From positions 1 to 46,794 of the forward strand of contig NZ_JMHT01000033.1 in NCBI RefSeq assembly GCF_001905655.1: a DNA stretch of 46,794 bases, given 5' to 3'. A program made the translations under genes and the position numbers. The DNA is from Mycobacterium sp. ST-F2. GTDB taxonomy: Bacteria; Actinomycetota; Actinomycetes; Mycobacteriales; Mycobacteriaceae. This document shows, one piece after another, positions 1-9,109 of this stretch (position 1 is the stretch's first letter; each line of letters opens with the position of its first letter). Under the pieces are notes generated by a model. The model was not told the DNA's origin, did no database searches, and saw only the letters and a list, made by a program, of their open reading frames with translations.

Positions 1-902
1 ACCGAGAGCGTCAACCCGTATAGCAGCGGCGGAAAACCTGGGGCGGTTCAGGGCGTCGCCGTCGCCGATGTAGCCGCGGTAGAGGTGTTCGTATTTGAGG
101 GTGCCGAAGAACCGTTCGATGACGCCGTTGGTTTGTGGGGATTTGATTCGTGTTCGGACGTGGCGCAGTAGTGGGTCGTCCTGGTCGGTGAATAGCGCTT
201 GGAAGTCTTTGCCGCGGTAGCAGGGCCCGTTATCGGTGACGATGGCGATTGGCGCGGGCGTCTGGCCGATGACGGTGTCCTCGGCGTCCAGGACGTCCAT
301 GAGGCCGCGATCGGCGCGCAGGTCGTCGAGTTCGAGGATGCGTTGGGCTTCTTCGATCGCCAGTTGCACGCAGCGCACGGCGTCGATGCCGCGGCTGGTG
401 GGGGTGACGGTGATGGCCAGGCAGTACTTGGTGGCGTAGTCGATGACGGCACTGATCCGCCAGATGCCCCCGTTTGTGGTTTCGAATTCGGAGAAGTCGG
501 TCTGCCAAACCCGGTTACGTTCGGTGGGCGGATCGCGGAACACTTTGCGTCGTAGCATTGCCCAGGATTTGCGGTCGGCCCGAAACCCTTGGGGTAGCAA
601 TAGGTCTCGTCGTTTGAGTGCGCGGTGCACCGAGGAGTTGGTGACCTGGTGCCCGTCGGCGCGCATCATCGCGGCGATCTTGCGGTAGCCCCACGCCGGC
701 CACGCTTGAGCGTATTTGGCTGCCAGGGCCTCGATGCGATCGACTACCGGCGCCGGCCAGGGCCCCTTCGATGAGGCGCCGGCGCGCAGTCGGGCCAGCC
801 GTCGGCGGTAGGTACGTTCGGGGATACCGGCTAGGGCAGCGAACCTCGAAACCGGCAGTCCCGCCGCCTCTCTCAGGGTTTCGAGGTCTTGGAAGGGACT
901 CG
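1..902 (-). CDS. IS3-family transposase OrfB (integrase catalytic part), cut by window edge
   Basis: This is the DDE integrase half of an IS3-type transposase, which cuts and joins the element's ends. It is read on the minus strand in the -1 frame relative to OrfA, and that frame is open from about 1002 down to position 1. Visible motifs are WGYRKIAAMMRADG (HTH_21-like region), WQTDFSEFETTNGG with the first catalytic Asp, IVTDNGPCYRG with the second Asp, and TNGVIERFFGTLKYEHLYRG with the Glu. No ATG or GTG start precedes the domain, which fits production as an OrfAB fusion by -1 frameshifting, the usual IS3 strategy. I could not identify a convincing slippery site. The C-terminus and the distal inverted repeat lie outside the window, so completeness is unknown. 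Confidence 0.85.
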
Positions 903-1217
903 ATCGGCCAATGCTGCTCCGCGCTGCCAGATGCGCAATTGGACCGTTGCTTCGGCCAGCGCGAGTTTGAGTTGTTCGTTTTCGATCAGCAGCCGACGCT
1001 GCTCAGGGGTGCCCTTGGCGCCGGCTGGGCCGCTGGGAACCTCTTGCAGCCGCTGCGCTCCGGCTTCGAGGAACTGGTGCTTCCATTTGGTCACCAGCGT
1101 CGTGGACACCCCGGCACGGCGGGCCGCCTCAGCGCCGGTCATCTCGCCAGCGAGCACCGCCAGTACCAGGCGAGTCTTCTCCTCGGCGGGGATCTTCGTT
1201 CGTCGTGACCGCACCAT
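873..1217 (-). CDS. IS3-family transposase OrfA (helix-turn-helix)
   Basis: This 114-residue DNA-binding subunit of the IS3-type transposase recognises the element's ends. It has a helix-turn-helix over roughly residues 10-50 (LAVLAGEMTGAEAARRAGVS then a WKHQFLEAG helix). A leucine-rich coiled coil follows near residues 75-95 (RRLLIENEQLKLALAEATVQ), the usual multimerisation segment. The ATG at 1217 begins MVRSRRTK. Its TGA at 873 lies inside the reading frame of OrfB, consistent with a frameshifted fusion. Family assignment rests on this layout plus the DDE motifs in OrfB. The element's outer end should lie between 1218 and 1292, but it cannot be fixed without the other end. Confidence 0.85.
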   Translation of the reverse strand: MVRSRRTKIPAEEKTRLVLAVLAGEMTGAEAARRAGVSTTLVTKWKHQFLEAGAQRLQEVPSGPAGAKGTPEQRRLLIENEQLKLALAEATVQLRIWQRGAALADRVPSKTSKP

Positions 1218-1292
1218 CGCGAAACCTCTTCTGGCTGGGATTCTGATTTATCCACAGAGCACGATTCATTCACAATCTGTGCCTGCCAGAAA

Positions 1293-1306
1293 GTTTGAAG
1301 CAGTAG
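1293..1306. repeat. 14-bp target-site duplication, left copy
   Basis: GTTTGAAGCAGTAG occurs here and again at 2731-2744, directly outside the two ends of the IS481-type element. A direct repeat of this length is within the range known for IS481-family insertions. An intact duplication shows a single simple insertion. Removing the element plus one copy rebuilds the pre-insertion upstream region of the DUF222/HNH gene. Confidence 0.85.
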
Positions 1307-1360
1307 TGTTATGTCTCAGGACATCGGTGACAGTTCTGCATCAGGACATCGGTGACACTT
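1307..1360 (+). repeat. IS481-type left terminal inverted repeat
   Basis: This 54-bp end matches the reverse complement of 2677-2730 except at end positions 4, 9 and 52. It carries two full copies of TCAGGACATCGGTGAC with a 25-bp period. Confidence 0.85.
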
Positions 1361-1382
1361 CTGATGGTCTTGGTGGTGACAC

Positions 1383-2651
1383 TTGGGCCCGCAGGCTCGG
1401 GCGGTGGCTGTTCATGAACCCATCGATCCTCGTGTCCGTCTCGCCATCGCGCAGTGGCCCGATGACGCGCCCCGTGGGGCGGTCTCGACATTCTGTGCCG
1501 AGCACGGCATTTCCCGGAAGTCGTTCTACGCCTTGCGTAAACGGGCCACCGAAGACGGGCAAGCCGCGGTACTCGAGCCCCGGACCCGACGGCCGAAGTC
1601 GAGCCCATCGACGCTCGCTGATGAGGTCAAAGAACAGGCCATCAACGTTCGTGCCGCACTCGAGCAGTCCGGGCTGGACCATGGGCCGATCAGTATGCAC
1701 GAGAAGATGCGGGCGATGGGCCTAGAAGAGGTCCCGTCCACAGCGTCACTGGCACGGATCTTCCGTGACGCTGGTGTGGCCCGTCTGGAGCCGAAGAAGA
1801 AGCCTCGTTCGGCGTGGCGCCGGTTCGTCTACCCGGCCCCGAATGCGTGTTGGCAACTCGACGCCACTGGATACGTGCTCAGCGGTGGACGCACGTGTGT
1901 GATCTTCCAGCTCATCGACGACCATTCCCGCTTCGCGGTCGCCTCGCACGTGGCCTGGGGCGAGACCACCGAGGCAGCGATCACCGTGTTTGACAAGGCC
2001 GTCGCCGCTCACGGGGTGCCCCAACGACTGCTGTCCGACAACGGACTGGCACTCAATCCTTCGCGCCGCGGATTCGCCGGCCAACTCGTCAATCATGTTG
2101 CGGCACTGGGAGTTCAGGCCATCACCGGCAAACCCTACAAACCGACCACCCAAGGCAAAAACGAACGATTCCACCAAACGCTGTTCCGCTACCTGGACAA
2201 ACAGCCCCTGGCCGAGAGCATCGAGGAGCTACAGGCCCAGGTCGACGCGTTCGACCGCATCTACAACACCGAGCGCCCGCATCAGGGGCTGCCCGGGCGC
2301 GTCACCCCGCTGACCGCGTGGGAAGCGACCGCCAAGGCCGACCCGCCCCGGCCCCAGCCCGAGCCGCCCCTGCTCATCGCAGCCGCAGTCAAACAGTTCC
2401 AGCCCGCGCCAGCGCTACCGGCCAGCACCAGCGTCAGGACGCTGACCACTGCCGGCACATTCATGCTCGCCGGGGTCATCTACAAAGTCGGCGGCCAATT
2501 CGGCCTCCACGAGGTCCTGGTCGCCACCGACGGCGACAAGATCATCGTCGCCGACCTCGACGGCGAAATCCTCATCGAGCACACCCGGCCCGAACCCGGA
2601 GTGACCTACGTCGGCAACGGAAAACCCCGAGGCCCGCGCCAAGACCGATGA
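1383..2651 (+). CDS. IS481-family DDE transposase
   Basis: This transposase catalyses excision and insertion of the surrounding element. It has up to 422 residues. The N-terminal third is a helix-turn-helix region (around residues 30-55, CAEHGISRKSFYALRKR), followed by an RNase-H-fold integrase core. Its catalytic residues are D160 (WQLDATGYV), D219 (LLSDNG) and E261 (TQGKNERFHQTL). The family tail includes YNTERPHQGLPGRVTPLTAW and a C-terminal beta-rich region. The first possible start is TTG at 1383; GTG at 1404 is equally plausible. It fills the element between the inner ends of the inverted repeats, and its stop is only 3 bp before the innermost right-end iteration. No frameshift or missing residue is visible. 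Confidence 0.9.
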   Translation: MGPQARAVAVHEPIDPRVRLAIAQWPDDAPRGAVSTFCAEHGISRKSFYALRKRATEDGQAAVLEPRTRRPKSSPSTLADEVKEQAINVRAALEQSGLDHGPISMHEKMRAMGLEEVPSTASLARIFRDAGVARLEPKKKPRSAWRRFVYPAPNACWQLDATGYVLSGGRTCVIFQLIDDHSRFAVASHVAWGETTEAAITVFDKAVAAHGVPQRLLSDNGLALNPSRRGFAGQLVNHVAALGVQAITGKPYKPTTQGKNERFHQTLFRYLDKQPLAESIEELQAQVDAFDRIYNTERPHQGLPGRVTPLTAWEATAKADPPRPQPEPPLLIAAAVKQFQPAPALPASTSVRTLTTAGTFMLAGVIYKVGGQFGLHEVLVATDGDKIIVADLDGEILIEHTRPEPGVTYVGNGKPRGPRQDR

Positions 2652-2676
2652 AATGTCACCGATGTCCTGATACACC

Positions 2677-2730
2677 AACTGTCACCGATGTCCTGATGCA
2701 GAACTGTCACCGATGTCCTGATACATCACA
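2677..2730 (-). repeat. IS481-type right terminal inverted repeat
   Basis: This is the inverted counterpart of 1307-1360. It carries two of the three right-end copies of the 16-bp iteration; the third, inner copy (2655-2670) lies just outside the paired region, next to the transposase stop. Confidence 0.85.
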
Positions 2731-2744
2731 GTTTGAAGCAGTAG
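2731..2744. repeat. 14-bp target-site duplication, right copy
   Basis: This is an identical copy of 1293-1306. It ends 5 bp before the proposed -35 element of the DUF222/HNH gene, so the insertion replaced everything upstream of that core promoter. Confidence 0.85.
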
Positions 2745-2749
2745 AACCC

Positions 2750-2784
2750 TTGTTATTCGAACAGTTGTTCGATACACTTGGGTA
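2750..2784 (+). promoter_or_regulatory. SOS promoter: LexA box filling the -35/-10 spacer
   Basis: TCGAACAGTTGTTCGA at 2757-2772 is a perfect match to the mycobacterial LexA box (TCGAAC, four bases, GTTCGA). It lies exactly between a -35-like TTGTTA (2750-2755) and a -10-like TACACT (2773-2778), a 17-bp spacing. The expected transcription start, 6-7 bases after the -10, coincides with the ATG at 2784, so the message is probably leaderless. LexA bound here would cover the core promoter. Control of 13E12-type genes by LexA is known in M. tuberculosis; use of this site is inferred. Confidence 0.85.
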
Positions 2785-4022
2785 TGGGGATCACAGGGGA
2801 ACTCACCACCAGCCTCGACATTCTCCGCGACTTGGTCGTCACCGACGCCATGACCGGGGATGAGGTGTTGGAGGCGCTGCGGGGTGTATTGACGGTACGG
2901 AATGTGGCCGACCATCTGGCGGCGGCGATGACTGGCACGGTGGATCGGTTGGGGGTGGCGGCCGGGCAGGGGCGTACGCCGCGGGAGTTGTTGATGACTC
3001 TGGGGTGTGCGCCTTCGGTGGCAGAGCGGCTGGTGCGGGTCGCGGGGGCATTGCCGCTGTTGCCGACCCTGGGCGCGCACGCTGCCGATGGGGCGATCTC
3101 GGGTGAGCATGTTGATGCGATCGTCAAGGGCATCAACCACATTCGGGCCCGCTCACCCGGCCCCGTGGACGAGGCCGCGCAATTCTCGCAGGTGACCGAC
3201 CTGTTGGGCCAGTTCTTCTCCGGAGCCACTCCGGCGGCGATCGGGGAGCGGGCCCGCCGGTTGGGAAACCGGGTTGCCGCGGCCGAGGGCGGGTTGCCGG
3301 CGGCCGAGGACCGCTCCATCAACACCGTCGATCACCGCGTGACCAGCGACGGACGAGTACAGGTGCGTGCCGATCTGGATGCTGAAGTCGGCGCGAAATA
3401 CGCGGCGGCGATGGAGGAACTGTCGGCCCCGCGGCCCGAACCGGATGGCAGCCCCGACGCCCGCTCCGCGGGGCGCCGGCGAGCTGATGCGCTGGAGACA
3501 CTGTTGGATATCGCGGCCCGTGGTGGCGATGTCGCGTCCGCGCCGCGCACCCAGCTGTTGGTAACGGTGCCCGCAGATGCGCCGGACTTGGCGCAGTTGG
3601 AGTTCATGGGCTCCATCACCGCCATGACCCTGGAACGCCTCTGCTGCGACACCACCGTCACTACCGTGATCGTGGACGGTGAGCAGGTGCCGCTGGACAT
3701 GGGACGGGAGAAACGCCTCTTCCCGCCTCATCTGCGCAAAGCGCTGTATCTGCGTGATCAGTGCTGCATCAAATGCGGGGCGCCGCCCGGGCGAACGCAT
3801 GCGCATCACATCGTGCACTGGACCCATGACGGCGAGACGTCACTGAGCAACGGGTGCCTGTTGTGCCCGGCGTGCCACGCCAACATCCACCACGACGGGT
3901 GGGACGTCGTCATGGGCCTGGACAAACATCCCTGGCTCATCCCACCGGCCACCGTAGACCCGCACCGACGACCGATCCCGGCCTACAACCGTCGCACCAT
4001 GCGACTTGATGCGGCCGCCTAG
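2784..4022 (+). CDS. DUF222 / HNH endonuclease-signature protein (13E12 repeat family)
   Basis: This 412-residue protein belongs to the 13E12 family, which is abundant in mycobacteria and has no settled function. A DUF222 domain fills most of the N-terminal 300 residues. A C-terminal HNH nuclease motif follows: CIKCG, then HAHHIVHWTHDGETSLSN, then CPACHANIHH. Both zinc-type Cys pairs and the catalytic-type histidines are present, so the nuclease fold looks intact. I choose the ATG at 2784 rather than the TTG at 2778 because it falls at the predicted transcription start of a LexA-controlled promoter. DNA damage should induce it. It has no close downstream partner and is followed by a hairpin terminator before the convergent nuo operon. 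Confidence 0.85.
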   Translation: MGITGELTTSLDILRDLVVTDAMTGDEVLEALRGVLTVRNVADHLAAAMTGTVDRLGVAAGQGRTPRELLMTLGCAPSVAERLVRVAGALPLLPTLGAHAADGAISGEHVDAIVKGINHIRARSPGPVDEAAQFSQVTDLLGQFFSGATPAAIGERARRLGNRVAAAEGGLPAAEDRSINTVDHRVTSDGRVQVRADLDAEVGAKYAAAMEELSAPRPEPDGSPDARSAGRRRADALETLLDIAARGGDVASAPRTQLLVTVPADAPDLAQLEFMGSITAMTLERLCCDTTVTTVIVDGEQVPLDMGREKRLFPPHLRKALYLRDQCCIKCGAPPGRTHAHHIVHWTHDGETSLSNGCLLCPACHANIHHDGWDVVMGLDKHPWLIPPATVDPHRRPIPAYNRRTMRLDAAA

Positions 4023-4073
4023 AGCGGCCTCAAAACTCTTGCGCACCTTGAAAACTCGATAGTGATAACCCAT

Positions 4074-4116
4074 CGCGGGCTTGCTGCCTCGGCGGAGCTG
4101 AAGCAGCAAGCCCGCG
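4074..4116. terminator. Bidirectional hairpin terminator between DUF222/HNH gene and nuoN
   Basis: Two perfectly complementary 14-nt arms (4074-4087 and 4103-4116, core GCGGGCTTGCTGC) flank a 15-nt loop. They lie between convergent genes, 52 bp past the HNH stop and 22 bp past the nuoN stop. There is no clear U-run, as is common for mycobacterial terminators. Confidence 0.75.
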
Positions 4117-4137
4117 CACCGGCGGTTGGTCGACAGC

Positions 4138-5679
4138 TCACCGCAGGAACTGACCCGCGTGGTTGGCCAGGTCCAGCACCGGTTGCGGCACGGCTCCGAG
4201 CGCCAGCGTCACAAAGGCGGTGAGCCCGATCATCGCGGTGCTCAGGCTGCCCGACTGCACTTCCGGGCCGTCCTCGACCGGATCGGTGAAGAACATCAGG
4301 ACGATCACCCGGACGTAGAAGTACGCGGCGACGGCACTGACGATGACACCGATGACGACCAAGGATGCGGCGCCGCCCTCGGCCGCGGCCTTGAAGACCG
4401 CGAACTTGCTGACGAAGCCACTGGTCAGCGGAATGCCGGCGAAGGCCAGGAGGAACAGCGCGAACACCACGCCGAAGAACGGATGCCGTCGGCCCAGCCC
4501 GGCCCACCGGCGCAGGTCGCCTTCCTCGTCGCCGTCGGCGCGGCGCACCACGCTGACCACCGCGAAGGCCCCGAGCGTGCTGAATCCGTAGGCGAACAGG
4601 TAGAACAACGACGCCGAGAGCCCACTCTCGTTCAGTGCGACCACGCCGGTGAGGATGAAACCGGTATGTGCCACCGACGAATACGCCAGCATGCGCTTGA
4701 CGTCGTTCTGCGCGATGGCGATCACCGTGCCCACCGCCATGGACAGCACCGCGATGACCGACAGCACCGGGCGCCAGTCGTTGGCGAGCGTGGGCAGTGC
4801 CACGTAGCAGACCCGCAGCAGGGCGCCGAAGGCGGCGATCTTGGTGGCCGACGCCATGAACGCCGTCACCGGCGTGGGTGCGCCTTGATAGACGTCGGGC
4901 ACCCACGAATGGAACGGCACCGCACCGACTTTGAACAGCAGACCCACGCACAGCAGCGCGATGCCGATGAGCGCCAGGGAGGCAGGCCCGCGGCCGGCCG
5001 CGATTCCCGACAGTCTGAGACTGCCCGAATAGCCGTACAGCATCGCGGCGCCGAAGAGGAAGAAGGCCGACGAAAATGCGCCCAGCAGAAAGTACTTCAG
5101 CGACGCTTCCTGCGAGAGCAACCGGTTTCGCCGGGCCAGCCCGCACATCAGGTAGAGCGGCAGTGACAGCACCTCGAGCGCGACGAACATGGTCAGCAGG
5201 TCGTCGGACGCGCCGAACAGCATCATGCCGCCGAGCGCGAACATCGCGAGGGGGAAGACTTCAGTCTGGGTCACACCGGCCTTGAGCGCCACCTGCTCGG
5301 CGGCGCTGCCGGGCACCGTCGCGGCCTGCGGCGTGAACGCGGCCAACCCGCTGCCGTCCGAAACACGTTGCGCCATCAGCAGGGTTGCCAGCACGCTGAC
5401 CCCGAGCAGGGTGCCCTGCAGGAACAGCGCCGGACGGTCGATAGCGATGGCCCCGAGGACCGCGGACCGACCGACCGGTGAATTCAGATGCAGGGCTTGG
5501 CAGACCACGGCGATCAAGGCCACCGCCTGGCCGCCGATACTGAGCACGACCTGGGCGCGGTAGCGTGCCGAGCGCGGGGCGAAGGCCTCCACCAGCACGC
5601 CTGCCAGTGCGATGCCGAACACGATGAGCATCGGCGACAGCAGGCCGTACTCGACAGACGGCGCGGGGATCGGCGTCAC
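4138..5679 (-). CDS. nuoN: NADH-quinone oxidoreductase subunit N
   Basis: This is an antiporter-like proton-pumping membrane subunit of complex I, 513 residues and strongly hydrophobic throughout. Hallmarks are the conserved lysines in LLFKVGAVPFHSWVPDVYQG and FMASATKIAAFGALLR, and the loop AIAQNDVKRMLAYSSVAHTG. The start is a GTG at 5679 that shares GTGA with the nuoM stop, so translation is probably coupled. It is the last gene of the 14-gene nuo operon and is followed by the hairpin at 4074-4116. Its length is close to the mycobacterial norm and nothing is missing. Confidence 0.95.
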   Translation of the reverse strand: MTPIPAPSVEYGLLSPMLIVFGIALAGVLVEAFAPRSARYRAQVVLSIGGQAVALIAVVCQALHLNSPVGRSAVLGAIAIDRPALFLQGTLLGVSVLATLLMAQRVSDGSGLAAFTPQAATVPGSAAEQVALKAGVTQTEVFPLAMFALGGMMLFGASDDLLTMFVALEVLSLPLYLMCGLARRNRLLSQEASLKYFLLGAFSSAFFLFGAAMLYGYSGSLRLSGIAAGRGPASLALIGIALLCVGLLFKVGAVPFHSWVPDVYQGAPTPVTAFMASATKIAAFGALLRVCYVALPTLANDWRPVLSVIAVLSMAVGTVIAIAQNDVKRMLAYSSVAHTGFILTGVVALNESGLSASLFYLFAYGFSTLGAFAVVSVVRRADGDEEGDLRRWAGLGRRHPFFGVVFALFLLAFAGIPLTSGFVSKFAVFKAAAEGGAASLVVIGVIVSAVAAYFYVRVIVLMFFTDPVEDGPEVQSGSLSTAMIGLTAFVTLALGAVPQPVLDLANHAGQFLR

Positions 5680-7223
5680 CGGGCGACCCCCTGGGCCGTG
5701 CTCGACGAGGTGTGTCCGACAGCGGGATTGATGATGTCCAGGGCGGGCTTGGGATAGACGCCCAGTACGAGCAGCAGGGCGACCAGGGGCACCACCACAG
5801 CCAGTTCACGTGGCACCAGGTCGCGCAGTGTGTCATTGCCGTCGGCCACGGGGCCCGTCATCATCCGCTGGTACATCCACAGGATGTAGAGCGCCGAGAG
5901 CACCAGGGCGGTGGCCGCCACGGCGGTGACGGCCGGATAGTGGATGAAGGTGCCGACCAAGACCAGGAATTCGCTGATGAACGGCGCCAGGCCGGGTAGT
6001 GACAGCGTCGCCAGACCGGCGACCAGGAACGTGCCGGCCAGGATCGGCGCGACGGTCTGCACACCGCCGTAATCCGCGATGGCCCGAGAACCCCGGCGGG
6101 ACACCAGGAACCCGGCGATCAGGAACAGTGCGGCGGTCGAGATGCCGTGGTTCACCATGTACAGCGCGGCACCGGACTGCGCTTGCTCGGTCATCGCGAA
6201 GATGCCCAGGATGATGAAGCCGAAGTGCGATATCGACGTGTACGAGATCAGGCGCATGACGTCGGTCTGGCCGATGGCGACGATGGCTCCGTAGACGATG
6301 CCGATGACCGCGAGCGCAATGATCAACGGCCGGAACGTCGCTGCGGACTGCGGGAAGAGCTGCAGGCAGTACCGCAGCATGCCGAACGTGCCCACCTTGT
6401 CGACGACGGCCATCATCAGCACCGCGGTGGCGGGGGTGGCGTGCACGGCCGCGTCGGGCAGCCACCGGTGCAACGGCCACAGCGGCGCCTTCACCGCGAA
6501 CGCGAACATGAAGCCACCGAACAGCGCGTTGGCCAGGCCCGGGCTGATGCTCAGGGTGCCGTTGCGTGCGGCGTCGGCAACGGCCCGGAAGTCGAACGTG
6601 CCGTGGGCGAATACGGGGGTGTTGGCGGTGGCCACATACAGCCCGATGACGGCCGCCAGCATGATCAGCCCGCCGAACAGGTTGTACAACAGGAACTTCA
6701 CCGCCGCCTTGGAGGCCGCCGGCCGGTCCGCGCCGAAACCGCCGATGAGGAAGTACATCGGGATCAGCATGGCTTCGAAGAAGACGTAGAACAGCAGGAT
6801 GTCCAGCGATACCAGGGAAATCAGCACCATCGACTCGACGGCGAGGATCAACGCGAAGTAGGCGTGCGTCGACTTTGCTTGCGCGCCGGCGTCGTTCGTG
6901 TCGCCGTCGTTCCACCCGGCGACGATCAACAGCGGCACCAGGATCGCGGTCAACGCCACCAGAACCAGTGCCACGCCGTCCACGCCGAGGATGTATCCGG
7001 TACCGAACGACGGTATCCACGGATGGTCTTCCACGAATTGGTAGTGCGCCCCGGCCGGGTCGAACCGCATGGCCAGCGCCAGCGCGATGACCAGTACCAC
7101 CAGCGACACTGCGAGGGCGGCCCAGCGCGCGAAAGCCCGTGCCGCGGAAGGCAACAGGATCACTGCTGCGCCGCCGGCCATCGGGACGGCCCACAACGCC
7201 GTCAGCCACCACATTCCGGTCAC
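5676..7223 (-). CDS. nuoM: NADH-quinone oxidoreductase subunit M
   Basis: This is the second antiporter-like proton channel of complex I, about 515 residues. It shows the expected charged residues within membrane helices: Glu in [14 protein letters not shown] and [13 protein letters not shown], and Lys in [19 protein letters not shown] and [14 protein letters not shown]. Two GTG codons are adjacent at 7226 and 7223. I prefer 7223 because it forms the same 4-base GTGA overlap with the upstream stop that is used at most junctions of this operon. The next gene, nuoN, begins in its stop codon. Confidence 0.95.
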   Translation of the reverse strand: MTGMWWLTALWAVPMAGGAAVILLPSAARAFARWAALAVSLVVLVIALALAMRFDPAGAHYQFVEDHPWIPSFGTGYILGVDGVALVLVALTAILVPLLIVAGWNDGDTNDAGAQAKSTHAYFALILAVESMVLISLVSLDILLFYVFFEAMLIPMYFLIGGFGADRPAASKAAVKFLLYNLFGGLIMLAAVIGLYVATANTPVFAHGTFDFRAVADAARNGTLSISPGLANALFGGFMFAFAVKAPLWPLHRWLPDAAVHATPATAVLMMAVVDKVGTFGMLRYCLQLFPQSAATFRPLIIALAVIGIVYGAIVAIGQTDVMRLISYTSISHFGFIILGIFAMTEQAQSGAALYMVNHGISTAALFLIAGFLVSRRGSRAIADYGGVQTVAPILAGTFLVAGLATLSLPGLAPFISEFLVLVGTFIHYPAVTAVAATALVLSALYILWMYQRMMTGPVADGNDTLRDLVPRELAVVVPLVALLLVLGVYPKPALDIINPAVGHTSSSTAQGVAR

Positions 7224-9109
7224 CACACCCTCACCGTGAGAATGGCGGCCGCAATCAATGCCGCTCCGGCCAACATGGACAGTGCGTACGAGCGGGCGAA
7301 CCCGTTCTGCCAGCGCCGCAGGTCCTGCGATCCGCTGCGTACCAACGCCGCCAGTTCGCGGGTGACGCCCTCGACGGCGACGTCGTCGAAGTCGACCAGG
7401 TCTTTGGTGAGCCGTCGGCCCGGCACCATCAGCGCCCGCTCGTTGAACGCATCGCCGTAGAGGTCGTTGCGCGCCGCGACCGTGAGTCCGGAGACGTTGA
7501 CCGGCGCGGTGACGGGGATGGGTTGTAGCGCATACATCCGGTACGCGATCGCGACGCCCACGCCGACCACCGCCAGCGTGACCACGGTGAGCAGCCAGGC
7601 GGGGATGGCATGGTCAGGCTCCTGGTAACCGACGACCGGCTCCAGCCAGTGCTCGAGCCTGCCGCCTACGGCGAGCAGCGCGCCCGCGCCGATGGATCCC
7701 GCGGCGAGCAGCACCATGGGCCAGCCCATGACCGACGGTGATTCATGGGGATGCGTCTCGGCGCGCCAACGCTTTTCCCCGAAGAACGTCATCAGCATGA
7801 CGCGGGTCATGTAGAACGCGGTGATCCCGGCGCCGAGGAGGGCTGCACCACCGAACAGCAGGCCCCTGGCACCGCCGGCCGCGAAGGCCGTCTCGATGAT
7901 CGGGTCTTTCGAGAAGAACCCGGACAGCGGTGGAATACCGATGATCGCGAGATAGCCCATGCCGAACGTCGCGAACGTTACCGGCATGGCGGTCCGCAGC
8001 CCGCCGTAGCGACGCATGTCGGTCTCGTCGTCCATGGCGTGCATCACCGAACCGGCGCCGAGGAACAGTCCGGCCTTGAAGAAGCCGTGAGCGAGCAGAT
8101 GCAGGATCGCGAGCGCATAGCCGGCCGGGCCGAGCCCCGCGGCCAGCATCATGTAGCCGATCTGGCTCATGGTCGACGCCGCAAGAGCTTTCTTGATGTC
8201 GTCCTTGGCGCAGCCGATCACGGCGCCGAACAGCAGCGTCACCGCACCGACGATGGCGACCGCCAGCCGGGCGTCAGCCGATTCGTTGAAGAGCGGCGCG
8301 GAACGCACCACCAGGTACACGCCGGCGGTGACCATGGTGGCCGCGTGGATGAGTGCCGACACCGGCGTCGGGCCTTCCATGGCGTCGCCGAGCCAGGACT
8401 GCAGCGGCACCTGGGCGGACTTGCCGCACGCCGCCAGCAGCAACAGCAGACCGATGAGAGTGGCAGTGGTCGCGGCGAGATGTGGCGCCTGTGCGAAAAC
8501 ACCCGTGTACGAGAGGGTTCCGGTGTGGGCGAACATGGCGGCCAGCGCCAGCGCCAGCCCGATGTCCCCGACGCGGTTGACGACGAACGCCTTCTTCGCT
8601 GCCGTCGCCGCCGACGGTTTGTGCGACCAGAACCCGATCAACAGGTATGACGCCAGGCCGACGCCTTCCCATCCGACGTACAGACCTAAGTAGTTGTCGG
8701 CCAGGACCAGCAGCAGCATGGCCGCCACGAACAGATTGAGATAGGCGAAAAAGCGGCGCCGCGCCGGGTCGTGCGCCATGTAGCCGATCGAATAGATGTG
8801 GATCAGCGCGCCGACTCCGGTGATCAGCAGGACGAAGCAGACCGACAACTGATCCAGGCGTAACCCGAAGTCGACCTGGAGTTGCGCGACCGGAACCCAG
8901 GAGAACAGCGTCTGGTGCACCATCCGGAAGTCGTTGGCACGCCCGGCCATTGCCACGAACTGCGTCGCGCCCACGAGGAAGGCGCCGACCACCGTGGCGC
9001 AGCCGAGGAGATGACCCCACGCGTCGGTGGCCTTGCCGCCGAGCAGCAGGATCGCCGCACCGGCCAGCGGCAGCGCGATCTGAAGCCACAGAGATGTCGT
9101 CATGGTCAC
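7220..9109 (-). CDS. nuoL: NADH-quinone oxidoreductase subunit L
   Basis: This is the largest antiporter-like subunit of complex I, 629 residues. It sits at the distal end of the membrane arm and carries the long lateral helix. Recognisable segments are [17 protein letters not shown] (channel Glu), [20 protein letters not shown] (channel Lys), [19 protein letters not shown], the loop [19 protein letters not shown] and [18 protein letters not shown]. The GTG at 9109 shares GTGA with the nuoK stop; an ATG two codons later is an alternative. The C-terminus is poorly conserved as usual, with a final hydrophobic helix. Confidence 0.95.
   Translation of the reverse strand: MTMTTSLWLQIALPLAGAAILLLGGKATDAWGHLLGCATVVGAFLVGATQFVAMAGRANDFRMVHQTLFSWVPVAQLQVDFGLRLDQLSVCFVLLITGVGALIHIYSIGYMAHDPARRRFFAYLNLFVAAMLLLVLADNYLGLYVGWEGVGLASYLLIGFWSHKPSAATAAKKAFVVNRVGDIGLALALAAMFAHTGTLSYTGVFAQAPHLAATTATLIGLLLLLAACGKSAQVPLQSWLGDAMEGPTPVSALIHAATMVTAGVYLVVRSAPLFNESADARLAVAIVGAVTLLFGAVIGCAKDDIKKALAASTMSQIGYMMLAAGLGPAGYALAILHLLAHGFFKAGLFLGAGSVMHAMDDETDMRRYGGLRTAMPVTFATFGMGYLAIIGIPPLSGFFSKDPIIETAFAAGGARGLLFGGAALLGAGITAFYMTRVMLMTFFGEKRWRAETHPHESPSVMGWPMVLLAAGSIGAGALLAVGGRLEHWLEPVVGYQEPDHAIPAWLLTVVTLAVVGVGVAIAYRMYALQPIPVTAPVNVSGLTVAARNDLYGDAFNERALMVPGRRLTKDLVDFDDVAVEGVTRELAALVRSGSQDLRRWQNGFARSYALSMLAGAALIAAAILTVRVW

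Larger units (their letters stand above)
1307..2730 (+). mobile_element. Complete IS481-family insertion sequence
   Basis: This 1,424-bp element has one transposase gene, 54-bp terminal inverted repeats (1307-1360 and 2677-2730, three mismatches) and a 14-bp target duplication. The ends start TGTTATGT and TGTGATGT. The 16-bp motif TCAGGACATCGGTGAC occurs twice at the left end (1316-1331, 1341-1356), with a possible degenerate third copy near 1365-1380. At the right end it occurs three times inverted (2655-2670, 2681-2696, 2706-2721), spaced 25-26 bp. These iterations look like multiple transposase-binding sites. All parts appear intact, so the copy is probably young and possibly active. Confidence 0.9.

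Noticed and set aside
1307..1311. Element ends at 1312 and 2725, with no target duplication
   Set aside because: Extending both ends by five bases keeps the inverted-repeat match (TGTTATGT against TGTGATGT) and leaves a perfect 14-bp duplication immediately outside, which is the better solution.
1316..2721. Repeated 16-bp motif with regular spacing, superficially CRISPR-like
   Set aside because: There are only two to three copies per end, in opposite orientation at the two ends of one element, with 8-10 bp spacers and no cas genes. They are terminal iterations of the IS481-type element.
4019..5146. Long open frame overlapping nuoN in another minus-strand frame
   Set aside because: It is Arg/Gly-rich translation of high-GC DNA with no domain, and nuoN in the same place is unmistakable. 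Similar long shadow frames across nuoG, nuoM, hisN and fprA were left out for the same reason.
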